From Pigoraptor vietnamica (taxonomy: Eukaryota > Opisthokonta > Filasterea): DNA of 64,000 bases. Location: the NCBI GenBank assembly GCA_943704525.1, contig CALSCQ010001775.1, positions 1 through 64,000 on the forward strand. Reading direction: 5' to 3'. Each line of letters begins with the position of its first letter. The first letter of the stretch is position 1. The translations under genes were made by a program, and so were the position numbers. Positions 1 through 12,100 of this stretch are shown one piece after another. The notes beneath the pieces are model-generated. The model ran no database searches and was not told the DNA's origin. It worked only from the letters and a program-made list of their open reading frames with translations.

Positions 1-175
<175 letters not shown>

Positions 176-591
176 ATTAAACCACCTGAGCCGCCATGGA
201 AGCTTGCCGTCCTTGCCGATGCCCATGTTTGCGCTGCACACGGCCACGATTACACTGAATGGCCGCATTGTTGAGTTGGCATCGCCACACCGCCGCTCGA
301 AATGTTGAAACTAAAGGAACAGTGAGCTCGCTTTTGAACAGAAAAACGCGGGAAAGTTTGATGATGTCATCATTTCCATGACCAATCCCATACACACAGA
401 GTCCCACACGAAAGTCGCCTCGCTTTTTTTTCCCATCTGTAAGGCTCGCCTTTCGTTGGCACACACGTCGCATTCGTTGTGGCGCGCGGCCATTCAGGCG
501 CACGCTGTCCCTTGGCGTGGCGGCCTCAACCACTCGTGCGGTCTCGTCAGGCAAACGTCCCTTGTTTCGACCCACATCGCCTTCTCGTGTT
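176..591. other. Intergenic DNA upstream of the F-box/ankyrin-like gene
   Basis: Only short overlapping reading frames without family features are present on both strands. A T-rich stretch lies at 425-432. I see no gene, RNA or clear promoter element here. Confidence 0.5.
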
Positions 592-2745
592 ATGGCGGCC
601 ACCTCGCGGGCGACAATGGGCGACGGCCGTCCTGACGATTTCTCGCCGCTCCTCGACCTTCTTTCGCCCGAGGTGCTCTTGCATCTCGTCAAGGTGGGCC
701 GCTTCACGCTGACGGACTTCGGTCACCTGCGCGCGATGTGCAAGACGCTGCGCGGATTTCTGGACCGCTTTCGCGACGTTGTCGATAGGTGCGTTGCGAG
801 CGACCTGTCCAAGTATCGCCCCTATCGCCACTGGGACATTCACAACGCCGCGCGCAACGGACACGTGGAGCTGGTCGAGTTGCTCTGCGAGGACGATGTC
901 AAGCGGGGTCGCGTGTCGGACTGTCGCAGCAAGTGTGACGAGGGAAATGAGCCTACGTTAGCGCTGTACGAAAACTGGGACGTGTACGTGTTCATGCATG
1001 TAATCGCGTCTTCGATGTTCCTCCGGACGAGCGTATAGTGTCAAGCGGATTTCGCGACCCTTCCCGCGCGCATGGGCTTGTTCTCCTCGCGAGGGCGCGG
1101 GGGTGCCTCCAGCACGATTTGGATGAGGACGCCATCCGTCGGGAAGCCGAAATGGACCTCATTCTGCGGCTGCTTCCTCTCCTGGCACACTGGGGTTCCG
1201 ATTGCTTCGATTGCTATCGGTCGCACCTTCACGGCACGTTCCGTGTGCCTGTTGAAAAGGGCGGCAGTAATTACGCGACTGTGATCGAGGCGATATACGT
1301 CGAGTGTCGTCGCATGAACGATGCTGAAGGGACGATGCGCTCGTGAGCTTCGCGGAACACGCCGACGACGCGCACTTTGCCGCGGTGCTCGATCTCGTCA
1401 CAACGCGCTCTCAAGCGTCACTTGGGCGCGATCGCCAGGACATGATGGCGACGAGCCATGCTACTTTTAGTGCGGACCTCGTGGCCCGGCTGCGCGCAGT
1501 CGATTCAAAGCGGGCGGAGGCCAAGCATGCCACTAAGGTCGCCGCGCGCGGACGCGAGATACTTGTCCAACTCCTGTTCCACGGCGAGCACGACGTGGCC
1601 AGAGAGGTGGCCGCGCACATGGAAGCGAAGGACATGATCTCTGTTGGCGATGTCTTCCGTGCGCATGCAGATCTCAAGTGGATGCGGTTCGGAGGGCGAA
1701 TTGGCGTCTTTATGCGCTCGGACAGCGGGTCCGCCTGCCCGCTCTCGGGGGAATTCGTGGACTTCGCGTGCAGGTTCGCGCAAGCCATGCCGCAGAGCGA
1801 GGCGGACGACATTGCGCTAGATTTGTTTTACCGCGCCATATCAGAGGGCGACGCTGCACTGCTGCGCCATTTGTGCACGCGACTCGATGTCGTTGGCATA
1901 CTCTTGCGCGAGTACGAGACATTGGCGCTGCGTTACCGGGAGAAACACGTACTTCACGCTCCTGAGAAGGCCGCGCTCGCGGGTCACTTCGACGTCGTTT
2001 CGTACATGATCGATGTGAATACGCGCGTTGCGACGGTGACGGACTCGGTGGCGGCGCGACAGCCGCGTGCCTTCGACACCGAGACGAAGTCGTTCAATCT
2101 GACGTACGTGCTGGAGAGAGCGGTGTGGGGGGGACACGTGCGCCTGGCGCGCATGATTGGCCGTCGCGTGCCCGGCCTGAGGGCGCCGCTGTATGCGGCC
2201 TGCCGGTCGCGGCGATGGGAGTTGTTTCACTTCCTGCGTGAGCGCCTCTCCCCGTCCGAGCGTGACGGGGAATATGACGGTGCAATCAACGCGGCGCTGC
2301 GCCACGGACGGCTTGAATTTCTGCGGTGGTTTGAGGCCAATGAGCCGCTCGCTTTCGGGCGCTGTGTGCGCAACAGTGTGGCGGACGCCGGCGCGGGGTT
2401 TATCCACGAGCTCAGTTCTGGTGCGACATTCTGAACAACTTTCCGCAGTTTCGCCCAATTAAGTTTGCGAATGCGATCATGTACGACATTTTCGCACTCG
2501 AGGCGTGTCTCGGCGCCGAGTTTGTCGTTCGTCCGCTCGACATGCGCCGCTTATGCCAAGACAACGCTCGGGGGGGGGGGGGGGGGGGGGGGGGGGGGCT
2601 GCAAGCGGCGATCGATTTCCGCATTCCTATCGTGCGTGCGACGGACGACTTTGTCGAAGAGGTGGAGACGCACAGTCCCGCGTTTGGAAGGTGGCTCAAG
2701 GAGCGGCTGCGGTCGGGAGCGTTTGTCTGCGGTGCGAAGGGCTGA
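592..2745 (+). pseudogene. F-box/ankyrin-like protein gene, reading frame disrupted
   Basis: The first block (ATG at 592, or 616) encodes an F-box-like stretch beginning LSPEVLLHLV, then a motif WDIHNAARNGHVELVELL typical of an ankyrin-type repeat next to an F-box. The similarity carries on downstream as helical, repeat-like protein (for example PEKAALAGHFDVVSYMID near 1950-2010 and ALRHGRLEFLRWF near 2295-2330). The reading frame changes about three times between 1000 and 2480, and none of the switch points has a convincing in-phase GT-AG intron. A 29-base G run (2570-2598) lies in the last block and would encode polyglycine. F-box/ankyrin paralogues of this kind are numerous in amoebae and other protists. 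F-box proteins usually pick substrates for SCF ubiquitin ligases. Either this is a decaying paralogue or the assembly has indels, which the G run makes plausible. Confidence 0.6.
2570..2598. repeat. Poly-G run of 29 bases
   Basis: An unbroken run of 29 G sits inside the last open block of the F-box/ankyrin-like gene and is read there as glycine codons. Such runs slip in replication and in sequencing, so the length is uncertain. A G run of this length can also form a quadruplex on the plus strand. Confidence 0.9.
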
Positions 2746-3124
2746 GTCAGTGACTCGAGTCGGCCTGGTACATAAAGTAACATTTCGTTACGATATCGGA
2801 AGATTTGGAATGTAATTCCGGTAGTTAATATTACATACTGAAATCGACAATGTAAATTTCCGAATCGGAAATTTCGAGCGCGCCAATGCTCCACTTGAGC
2901 CGTGAGTTTGTCTCATTGCGTTTCACCTCAGCTGATGAGACGACGGCATTGCACTTTTACACTCCCAAAAAAAACCCTTTCATGCTTGTCACTGTCGAAA
3001 GCATTGCGTGGCATTTTGCGCGCCTGCATTCCATTGACTTTTCCTTTTCCGCGGCGGGCGCATCTCTGCGCCCCGCCTGTTACACGCTCCCTGTTTCACG
3101 CGGCCTCTTGTTTGTCGAGCGAAG
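2746..3124. other. AT-rich intergenic region upstream of DNA-PKcs
   Basis: The segment 2765-2880 is clearly richer in A+T than its surroundings and holds a near-perfect inverted repeat (2854-2874). It is followed by a pyrimidine-rich stretch that leads to the DNA-PKcs ATG at 3125. I infer that it holds the DNA-PKcs promoter, with no further identifiable element. Confidence 0.5.
2854..2874. promoter_or_regulatory. Perfect 10-bp inverted repeat, AAATTTCCGA-a-TCGGAAATTT
   Basis: The two 10-base arms are exact reverse complements with one base between them. Such a symmetric site is the usual shape of a binding site for a dimeric DNA-binding protein. It lies about 250 bp before the DNA-PKcs start. 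A related but imperfect version (ATCCGATCTCGGAAAT) is at 47327-47345. The function is inferred from symmetry and position only. Confidence 0.35.
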
Positions 3125-6100
3125 ATGAACTCTCTCGAGCGCAGCTTGGAGGAACTGCGCGAGAACCTCGCTTCGACGCAACCGCGGCGCTTCCACGAGG
3201 CAGTGAATATTGTCGAGGATGTTCGGAGTGCCGCCCTCCGGGGGTCAACTGAGGCGGAGATTGGTGGGTTGATGCAGAGTTTAATATTGCGTGCAAGGCG
3301 TTGGTTTTTCACCATCGACACTCTCTCGATCTACAGCGCACACGTCGTCGCTCCTCTTTCACCCGTCCAAGGGAATCCTCGCCTTTCTCACCGATCGCGC
3401 CGCGAACGAGTCGTACGACAAGGCAAAGGTCGCCGCTTTGGCGCTGCTCGCAGATTACATCCAGAAGGCTGGGCAACGCCTCCGCGCGTACGCACTGGCG
3501 ATCAAGGTGGGCGTCGTCACTTTCTGTTTTTTGTGTGTGTTGCGTGTGAGTGGCATCATGTTACTGATGTGTTTTTGCGACAGAATTGCTGCCTGAAGGT
3601 CTTCCAGGACCCGCGTGCGGCCGTCAAGAACGCGTCATTTGAGCCCCTCAAGGCTCTTCTCATGCTGGGCATGGAGGCGTCGTCGAAGGAGTTTGACATG
3701 GACAAGCTCATTGAAACGTGGGTTGTCTGGTCTGTGCAACGCCGTTACGTACCGCGCGTGCATATTTTTGACTTCCGTACGAATCTCCCCCTGCCTACAG
3801 TTACTGGCACGAGCTTTATCGAACTGCCGCGACACCCACTGGTAAGGCTGCCAGCGACGGAGACCCTGTCTATGCTTAAAAAACGAGCTTTATTGGGAGT
3901 TACTACACGACACGGTGGACTAATTGCGCCGCTGTAACTTTTATAACGCACCGCAGTGAAGGCGAATGTGCTCGAACTGCTCGGCACGATCGCCGAGCAC
4001 TACCCCGAGGAGATGATGAGCGTCGCCGGCAGCGGAGCGGTCAAGTCGACGCGCGCCCAGCGCCTCATCGAAGTGTACTTCACGTGCCTCGACAAGGAAA
4101 TGACCAAGCCGAAGCCGGACTATCCCATCCTCGTCGGCTCGGTGCGCGGCCTTACAGCGTGCCTCACGCAGTTCACAAAGTCTGTCGCGGAAGGTGCGTG
4201 CGTGTGCGTGTGCGTTTAGCGCGCGTGAGTTGCGTGGGGTCCGCTGTGTGTGTGTAGTCGTTCGCTAAGTTCAGCTTTCTCTTCGTTACGCCAGGCGAGA
4301 AGTCGGCGGCTGAGAAGATTTACAGCTATTCGAAAAAGTTCATTCAGGACGTCAATGCGAACGACTACAAACTCTACATTGGTGAGTAGTCTCTCGTGCC
4401 ATTCTCGCGTAACTTCAGCCGTTCAGTTTAATGCGGCTGTCACATTCTCGGCTCCACCCTTCTGACCCTGCTTCGTCCTCCTCTCCTGCGCGCAGCTGCG
4501 CTCAACTTGATCGCGCGGCATGCATCTCAGTTCAAGGAGTACCTTGCCGCCGACTACGACGCCATGTACGCGCGCATCCGCCTGTGGTGCCAGCACGGCA
4601 ACCGCGACCTCAAGAACGCTGCCTTTGCGGCACTCGAGTCTTTCTTGCAGCAGGTAATTCTAATGACTTGCGTCGCGCATTCCCACCCCGCACTTCGCTC
4701 CTTCAGTGCCCATACTCACTGGACACTGCGTGCGCGTAGGTCGCTTCTGTGATTGTCTCGAGCAACGTTGCCCTCGACAAGCGAGCCATTTTCGAGGTGC
4801 GACTTGTCGGGTGGGCACTTCACCTCTTGTGTGTTTTCTAACAACGCATCTGGTCCAACAAACACGGACAGTACTTTGTGCGCGAGTTTGGTGGCATTTT
4901 CCGGGCCCCGGACAGCGACCCCCGCGCCGTTGCGATTGCCATCCGCGGCTACGGCTACTTTGCGCCCGCGTGCCGCCTGTTTTGCAGCGACGCGCAGATT
5001 CGCACGATGTTCGGAGACATGCTTCAGCGCACCGAAATTCTCTACCTGCGGTGAGATCCCTTGTACTTTTGTCCTTCGTCCTTGTGCGGGTTCGCTGATG
5101 CTTGCCATTTCCGCCACAGTGATGCGCCCCAGTCGGAGGAGTCGCTGGCACACCTGCCGAGCTTTCTGAACGCCGTGGCAAGCATTCTGCGCCAGCTTGG
5201 AACGCTTCCCGAGGGCCTTGTCTCGCCCGTCGAGAACTTGGCGTCGTACTTTATCTCGACCTTCCCGGCGATGCCGAAGGGACAGCGAGCAAGCGGGTGC
5301 AAGGCCGTCGCGCACCTCCTGCTCGCGCTGTTTGAGAAGGGAGAGGTCTTTCGTACCGTCTTGGGTCGCCTCAGTGAGTGTCTCTCCAACGCTTGTTTTC
5401 GATGTGTGTGCGACCCGCTGTCTGCGTTCTCGCTGACGGTGTCTGTTCGTTGTCTCGCCACAGTGTTCCAGGGCCTCGTGAGCACGCTCTCCCACCCCGT
5501 GGTTGGCGACGATGCGTTCGAGGAGGGAGCAGTGGACACAGGTGCCATTGCGGACGACAACGTCCACGCCGACTACCGCGTTTTGTGGCTGAGTCTGCTT
5601 GACGAGGCCACTCTTCCCTCGTACCTTGCCGAAGAGGTCCGTCAGCAGCTCGTCGTCGCCATCCACGACGGCTTCATGCGCGGCATTTTGCGCATTCTCG
5701 GGCGCCTCGACCTTTCTGCGCTGCCGGAGACGAACGACGCGCAACTCGAACTGCCCGCTCAGCCTGTCATTGACGCAGTCGGGAAGGGCAAGGGCCCTGA
5801 AGCGGCCGGCGTCGGCGCTGGTGGTGGTGCGGGCGCTGCCGCCGCGGCCGCCGAATCGAGCGATCCGACGGCAAACCTGCAGGCGCGCATGCCGAAGGAC
5901 TTTCAGGTGTTCATTTCGTGCGTCGCGTTTTGCCGTGCAATTCTCCCGCAACTGCCGACGGCCACGGTGCATCGGTGGGTGCAGCTGTTCGGCCAGGAAA
6001 TTATCGTGCAGTCGACGCGCTATCCGCTCGTGAGCGGGTTCTACAAGCTCTTCGGGACCTGTCTCATGCTGTGCGAAAAGACGAAGTACTTTGAGGGGCT

Positions 6101-9100
6101 CGGAAATGGCGAGGAGGCGCTCGCGCGTGCCGCGCGTGCCGTCACGGCGATGGAGGTGGACGGCGACGGCGACGACGAAGCGTACGTTCCGAGCGACCGG
6201 GCCATCTGCTTTCTCCTCTTTCGCCGCTTCGTACGCGAAGTCATTGTTCGTCTGCACCAGTACAGCGACGAGCTCCTCTCGGCCTGTCTCCAGGCCGTGC
6301 TTGCCGCGCCCTCCCAGTTCCTCGACGACGGCATCCGCGAGTACGTTCCAGCCCTCCAGATTGCGTTTCGCGTGGGCCTGGGGTACCTCCCGCTGGCCGC
6401 CATTGCACTCGGCGCTATGGAGCGCTGGGCATCGACGCTTGCCCGCGAGAAGATTGACGCGCAGTTGCGCGAAGTCCTCCCCGCGCTCAACGAATATCTC
6501 AAGATTAGCGACGGTCCCGGCGATGCTGACGAGAGCATCGCGGCAGTTGCCCCCGTCTCCGTCCCGAAAGCGCCCGCGCGGCGGCGCACGGTCAAGAAGC
6601 CATCCGCCGTCAACGTTGCCGCAGCCGGGCGCGGCATAACCGACAGCGACGGGACGGCGATTGGAGACTTTCGCGTGCGCCTCGTGCGATTCCTTGGCCT
6701 TCTTGGCGGCGACACGAGCGCCGCGCTGGTCGGTGATGGCGTGGACAAGGGCGAGCACATGGCGTGGTCCTCGCACGGCGTCGTGACGTTTCGCGTGCCG
6801 TACGTGGACGTCAAGGCCTCGATTGAGCTCGACGCGATTCTGCCGCGCGTCATTTCGCTCGCGGTGTCGTCCAGCGAACGCCAAACGAAAGTTGCGGCGT
6901 GCGAGCTGCTCCACGCCCTGACGCTTTACACGCTCGGACTGTCGCAGAGCGGCGATGCAAAGTCGCAGGAGCCGTTTGTCGTGCTCTTTGCGCGCATTGT
7001 GCCCAAGCTGCTCGTCCTCGCGTGCGACGTTGAGATTGTCGCGAGGCAGCTGTTTCGCCCACTCGTCATGCAGGTGGTGCGGTATCTCTCGCAGTCGAAG
7101 ACGTTTGAGTCGCCCATGACGGCGACGATGCTCAACGCGGTCGTTGACGGCCTCGCCCAGCCCGACTCCACGTCTCTCCGCGACGTGTCTGCCGCGTGCG
7201 TCACCGAGTTTTTCGCGTGGACGATGAAGCACACGAATCAGAAAGAGCTGCAGGCGAAGACGCCGCCGAACATCAAGTCGCTCGTGAAGCGTCTCTACTC
7301 GATGGCCGCGCATCCGTCGACCGCGCAGCGTCTGGGGGCTGCGGCGGGTTTCAACGCCATTTACCGCTCGCTGCGCGAGTACGAGGAACTCGTCGACGCC
7401 TTTGCGCTCGAGATGCTATACGTCATCCTCCAGTCACTCAAGCTTGCGGACGCCGACGACCCGGAGCTTGGCACGCAGCGCCAGGCGTCGCTCGCGGCGA
7501 CCAACATGGTGCGGACGGTGGTGAAGCACGCAACACTGCTGTGCGGCACCAGTCGCCGCCGTCGAACGCCTGTCGGCTGGACGCAGGCAAATATCGACCT
7601 CGCGTCGTTTGTGGTCTGGCTATTTGGCGAGTGCGGACGGCGCGAGACGGAGTACCGGCACGCGTGCATGGAGCTCTTCTTCCACTTTGCGCCGCGCTGT
7701 GGCCAGGACGCGTCGACGGCGGCCCAGTGGGTGCATCGCCGCGGCGCGTCGTCCGGAATTCGCGGCATCGTCGCGACGTTTGAAAGTGCCATTGCGCGAG
7801 GGGAGGATGCCGCCACGCTCGAGGCGCAAGTTGCGTGGTTTGCATCCCTGCAGGCGACGCTCGAGTGCTACAATTGGGCATTCGCCGGCGGGTTCCTCGC
7901 GGACGCCGGTGCGCTCCGTCAGCCCGAGTCGATGCTCGTCCGCCGGGTGTCCGTGTTCTTCAAGACGCAGGCGTTCAGTTCTGTCGCGGAGCTGGAGAGC
8001 CAGGGGCGGACGGCGCGCGAAATTGACCGGTTCAAGCGTGAGCGCTGCACTGTCTGCGTCCGCGCATTCGAGCTCGTCAAGACTCTTCTGGACGGCCCGG
8101 CGGCCGACGGCGCGGTGGTGGTCGAGGGGCTGTTGTCTGTCGATTTCTTCAAGGCCCTCCTCGCGGCAACCGTCGACCCGGCCGAGCTCGGCTTTGACGT
8201 GGGCGACGTCAAGACGATGGGGAGTCTTCCCGGCGTAACGGCGCCGCTACTCATATCACTCGCGTCGAAGACGCCGCAGTACGCGCGAGCGAGCTTGGAG
8301 ACTGCCGTCCGCGACGTGCTGTCGAGGGGATGGGCGCGCGACCTGCGCTCGGATGCGATCGACTTTGCCGCCAACCCGCACGGCCTGATGTCCGCCGTGT
8401 CCGGATACGAGCAGCTCTTGGCGTCCAAGCTGCTCATGCCGGCGCTGTGGGCCGAAGGCATCAGCGCTGGGTCGCTCTCAGCCAAGCTCCTCTCGGCCGT
8501 GTTTGCGGCGGGTGCGACGACCGAGATGGACCCGTCGCAGGCGCAGGCCGCCGGCCGCGTGCTGGAGCTGGCGCTGGCGCTTGACGTCGACGTGGATCGG
8601 TTCGTGGGCCATCTGCTGAATTCGTTGCCGACTCGCGAGGCCGAACAAATTGCCGCGGTCGAGCGCGGGACCATGGGAGACGGGCGCACGAAGGGCGCGG
8701 CCTTCTATGGCAATTTCAAGCAGCCGATACTCCGCTTTGTCGCGCGCCAGTGCGAGGACCTCGTTCCAAAGCTCGTCGCCCACGCGCGCGTGCTCAAGAC
8801 CGAGTCGGGCACACCGCCGCGCATGTCCACTGCGATGCAGGCCGTCCTGGACCTCTTTGAGGCCTCGCGCACGGACGCGGAGGTTGGCAGTCGTCGCCGG
8901 CGAATTGCGACGGCGTGCGCCACAGCGGCTGCGTCGCTCGAGGCTTGGGGGATGCCCACGGCGTCTGCGGAGGAACAGGCGGCGCTTCTGCAGCTGGTCC
9001 GCGGGTGCTTTGAGGCCGACGCGGATGGCGCGGCACCGCTCGTGCGCAACTACCTCAACTTACTCTCGCTGGAGGGCGCGCAGCTCGCGTTCAAGGCGCA

Positions 9101-12100
9101 GCTGCTCTCGTTCCTTCCACGCGTGCTGGCGTGCTCGGCGACGGGCAAGGCGGACGTGGAGAGGGCGCTGCGGTCCCTCGTGACGCACCAGTTTCCCATC
9201 CGCTCGACGGAGCTGCCGGAATCCGGCGCCGCGTACCGTCTCTACGTCACTGCGCTGGACATGATACTCGCCACGCTCGAGTCGGCCGGCTGGCCGGGCC
9301 TTCTGGGCGTGATTGTGCAGGCCACGTGCCGAGAGCCGAACCACCGTCACAGTGACGCCATACGCAGGTCTGCTGCGCGGTACGTCTCGCGCCTCTCGGA
9401 CCCTGACGTTTCCGCTGCGGTTGGGTACTGCCACGCGATGGTTGTGGATGCCAAGCAGGCTCCGGTCGTGCGCCGCGCCGTTGCGGAGCTGCTGGCGATG
9501 CCGATGCTTGCCGCCGCGCAGCCGTCCGGGCTCTCGCAGTTTGTCGCCGACCGCGCGAAGGAGCTCTACCGGGTCGTCTCGGAGCCCGTGCCGCGGCGCG
9601 TGTCTGGGGCGTCGGCGGAGGACATTGAGTCGGACCTGATCTCAAAGTGGCACGTGTACCGCGTGTACGCGTGCGTGTATGATCGGCTCCCCATGCCGAT
9701 GGTGAACCAGCAGGGCTCGCGCATCAACGAGAGCTTCCACGGGCTCGGAGGAAAGGGCAACGAGATGACGCTCGCCATCACGAAGGCCGCGAACGCCGCC
9801 CGCACCGAACCGCAGGCGCCCAAGGACGAGTGCGCGGGGGACCTACGCCGGCAGTACCGCTGCGCCGCGTGGAATGCGCTCGCGGCCGTGCTCGTGTGCA
9901 CGCAGGACAACCCAGACCTCTTTGGCCGCCTGCTTTTCAGCGAGAACGCGGCGAAGGGCCAGCTCATGTGGGAGAACCTCGTCGACACGGAGCGAACGTA
10001 CGCGTTTGACGTGGAACTCGTCCTTCCGTACGATCGCAAGGCGAAGCTTGCGGCGATTCGACAGTCCGGCGCCGCGCCGGTGGTCGGCCTGCGCCCGCAG
10101 CAGGGAGCGGGAGACAAGGCCGCGAGGCTGCGGTACCTCTCTTCGCAGTATCTTGCCGATAGTTCCCTCAGTCAGGACATTCCCGCCCTCGGCGGTTTCC
10201 AGCGTAAGGTCGCGGACGAGCCCGCAGCTGACAAGGGCCCCGCGATAAGTGGCGGTGCAACGGGAAGTGGCGTCGGCGGATATGGCTCGCTGAGCGCGTC
10301 CCTCATGGAGGCGCTGAACCCCGCGGGCGACGACGAGGAAGGTGGCGTAGGAGTGAGCGCGGGCGCACCGGGCGAGCCGTCGTCGTACGTCGTGAGCGAG
10401 GACGACCTCGAGAGCGACGAGCTAAACGCGCACGAGTGCATGCCGTGGTTCCTTCGCGTGATTGACCACGTGATGGGGCGCCTGCTGCAGCAGCCCGACG
10501 GCGACACGCTGCTCGACCGCATGCCGCTGTGGATGGCCGAATTGCACCGCCGGTTCGACGCGCCCACAGGCGTGCACACGAACATTCGCTACCTTATCGC
10601 CAAGGTGCTCACCAACCGGGCGTCCGTCTTTCGCCGCTACGGGCACATGTGGCTCGATGCCGCCATGCGCCTCGTTCTGACGTTTGACTCGTCGGCCGCC
10701 GAGCCTGCCGCCGCACCTAAGGAGGGCCTCAACTACTTTGTCGTCGATCTCCTCGTCACGATGTTGTCGTGGGCGCCGCTCGTGACTCCGGGGGCGTCGC
10801 AGAAGGCGCTCGCCTCGCGCTTGCTGCGTTTTGCGGTCGAGCGGTGCTACCATCCCACGCGCGCAGTGCTTCGCAACGACATTGAGATGGTCAAGACGGT
10901 CATTGAGTGCTGGCGCGACGCGGTGGCAATTCCCCTCAGCCTCATCTACAAGCATATGAGCAGCAAGAACGCCGAGGACGCGCGCAACACGACGGGCATT
11001 CAGCTTCTCGCGGTCGTCCTCGTCAACGGCTTTAAGATCAAGCCCGACCCCGCGGAGGATCCGGATGCGGCGAGCCTCACGGAGCGCCGCATCCTCGAGA
11101 CGCTCGCCGAGAACGTCCTGTTCAAGCGCAAGGAGGTGTACTCTGCCGCGGCGGAGGTGCTTGGCATGGTGGCAGCGCAGAAAGCGGACGCCGGCGATTC
11201 CGCCGGACGGGACGAGGTGGTTGCGCTGCTGCGCGTGCGGCTGAACAAGCTCGTGCAGACGCAGGAGACGGACCGCTTCATTGTGTGCCTGCACAAGGCC
11301 CACCTGAGCCACCCCGAGGTCGTCGACGAGCACCTCACGACCGTGTTCTTTCTCCTCCCCAATCTGCACGGCGAGTTCAAGGCGCAGGCGCTCGAGATGA
11401 TCCACTCGCGCGCCGGGGACGTGCCCGACGTGTTCCGTCGCCTGCGTGGCCTGGAGCTGCTCAGCATGCTGCGCCACCGCGACGAGTCGACGCAGCGGCT
11501 CATCCTCGCCATCATCCTGAAGGTGCTGAAGGATCTCAGCGACGAGGAAATTGACGCATTTCTCGATCCGATGCTGCAGACGTTCCCTTCGCACGACAGC
11601 GCGGCCTGCCGTGAGCTGATGTACGATGTTCTTGCGTGGCTGTTTGACCACGCCCGCGCCGTTCCCGTCGGCGGTGACTTTGACGGCGAGTCTCCCCGCG
11701 ACCACAAGGTGCGCTCGCAGCTCCTGCTCGGCCTCTCGGACGACAGCGACGTGGTCCGCGCGAAAGTCCGCCGCTTCTGGAACCACGAGACGCGCCTGCC
11801 TGTGGCGATTCTCAGGCGCCTTCCGCACGTCTTCTCCACATTGTACTCGCCCGAGTCGGAGCAGGCGTATCTCGGGTATGCCTCGTGGCTGCTGCTCTCG
11901 CCGGCCTCGCACGCGACCGATTGGGACCTGCCCATTCTCTCCACGGCCCTCGGCAGCTGCACGTTCCGGGAGTACTCGATCGACTCGTCCTGGCAGCACC
12001 GCAACGCGATGACGCCCCTCTTTGCGGCGACGCAGATGTCCTCGCAGGCAGACCAGACGTACAGCGGCAGCATGTTCGAGGCGGGCTTTGTGCGCGCCAC

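Noticed and set aside
999-1038. A 39-nt GT-AG intron to restore the F-box/ankyrin-like frame
   Set aside because: The phases on the two sides do not match and 39 nt is shorter than any other intron in the window.
5061-5119. Upstream Met of the long DNA-PKcs frame as a start
   Set aside because: The frame before 5120 is intron. Conserved N-terminal DNA-PKcs sequence is found in nine upstream exons, and 5119 ends a good CAG acceptor.
4716-7313. 865-codon minus-strand frame antisense to DNA-PKcs
   Set aside because: A shadow of GC-rich coding sequence on the other strand. It is rich in Arg and His with no family motif.
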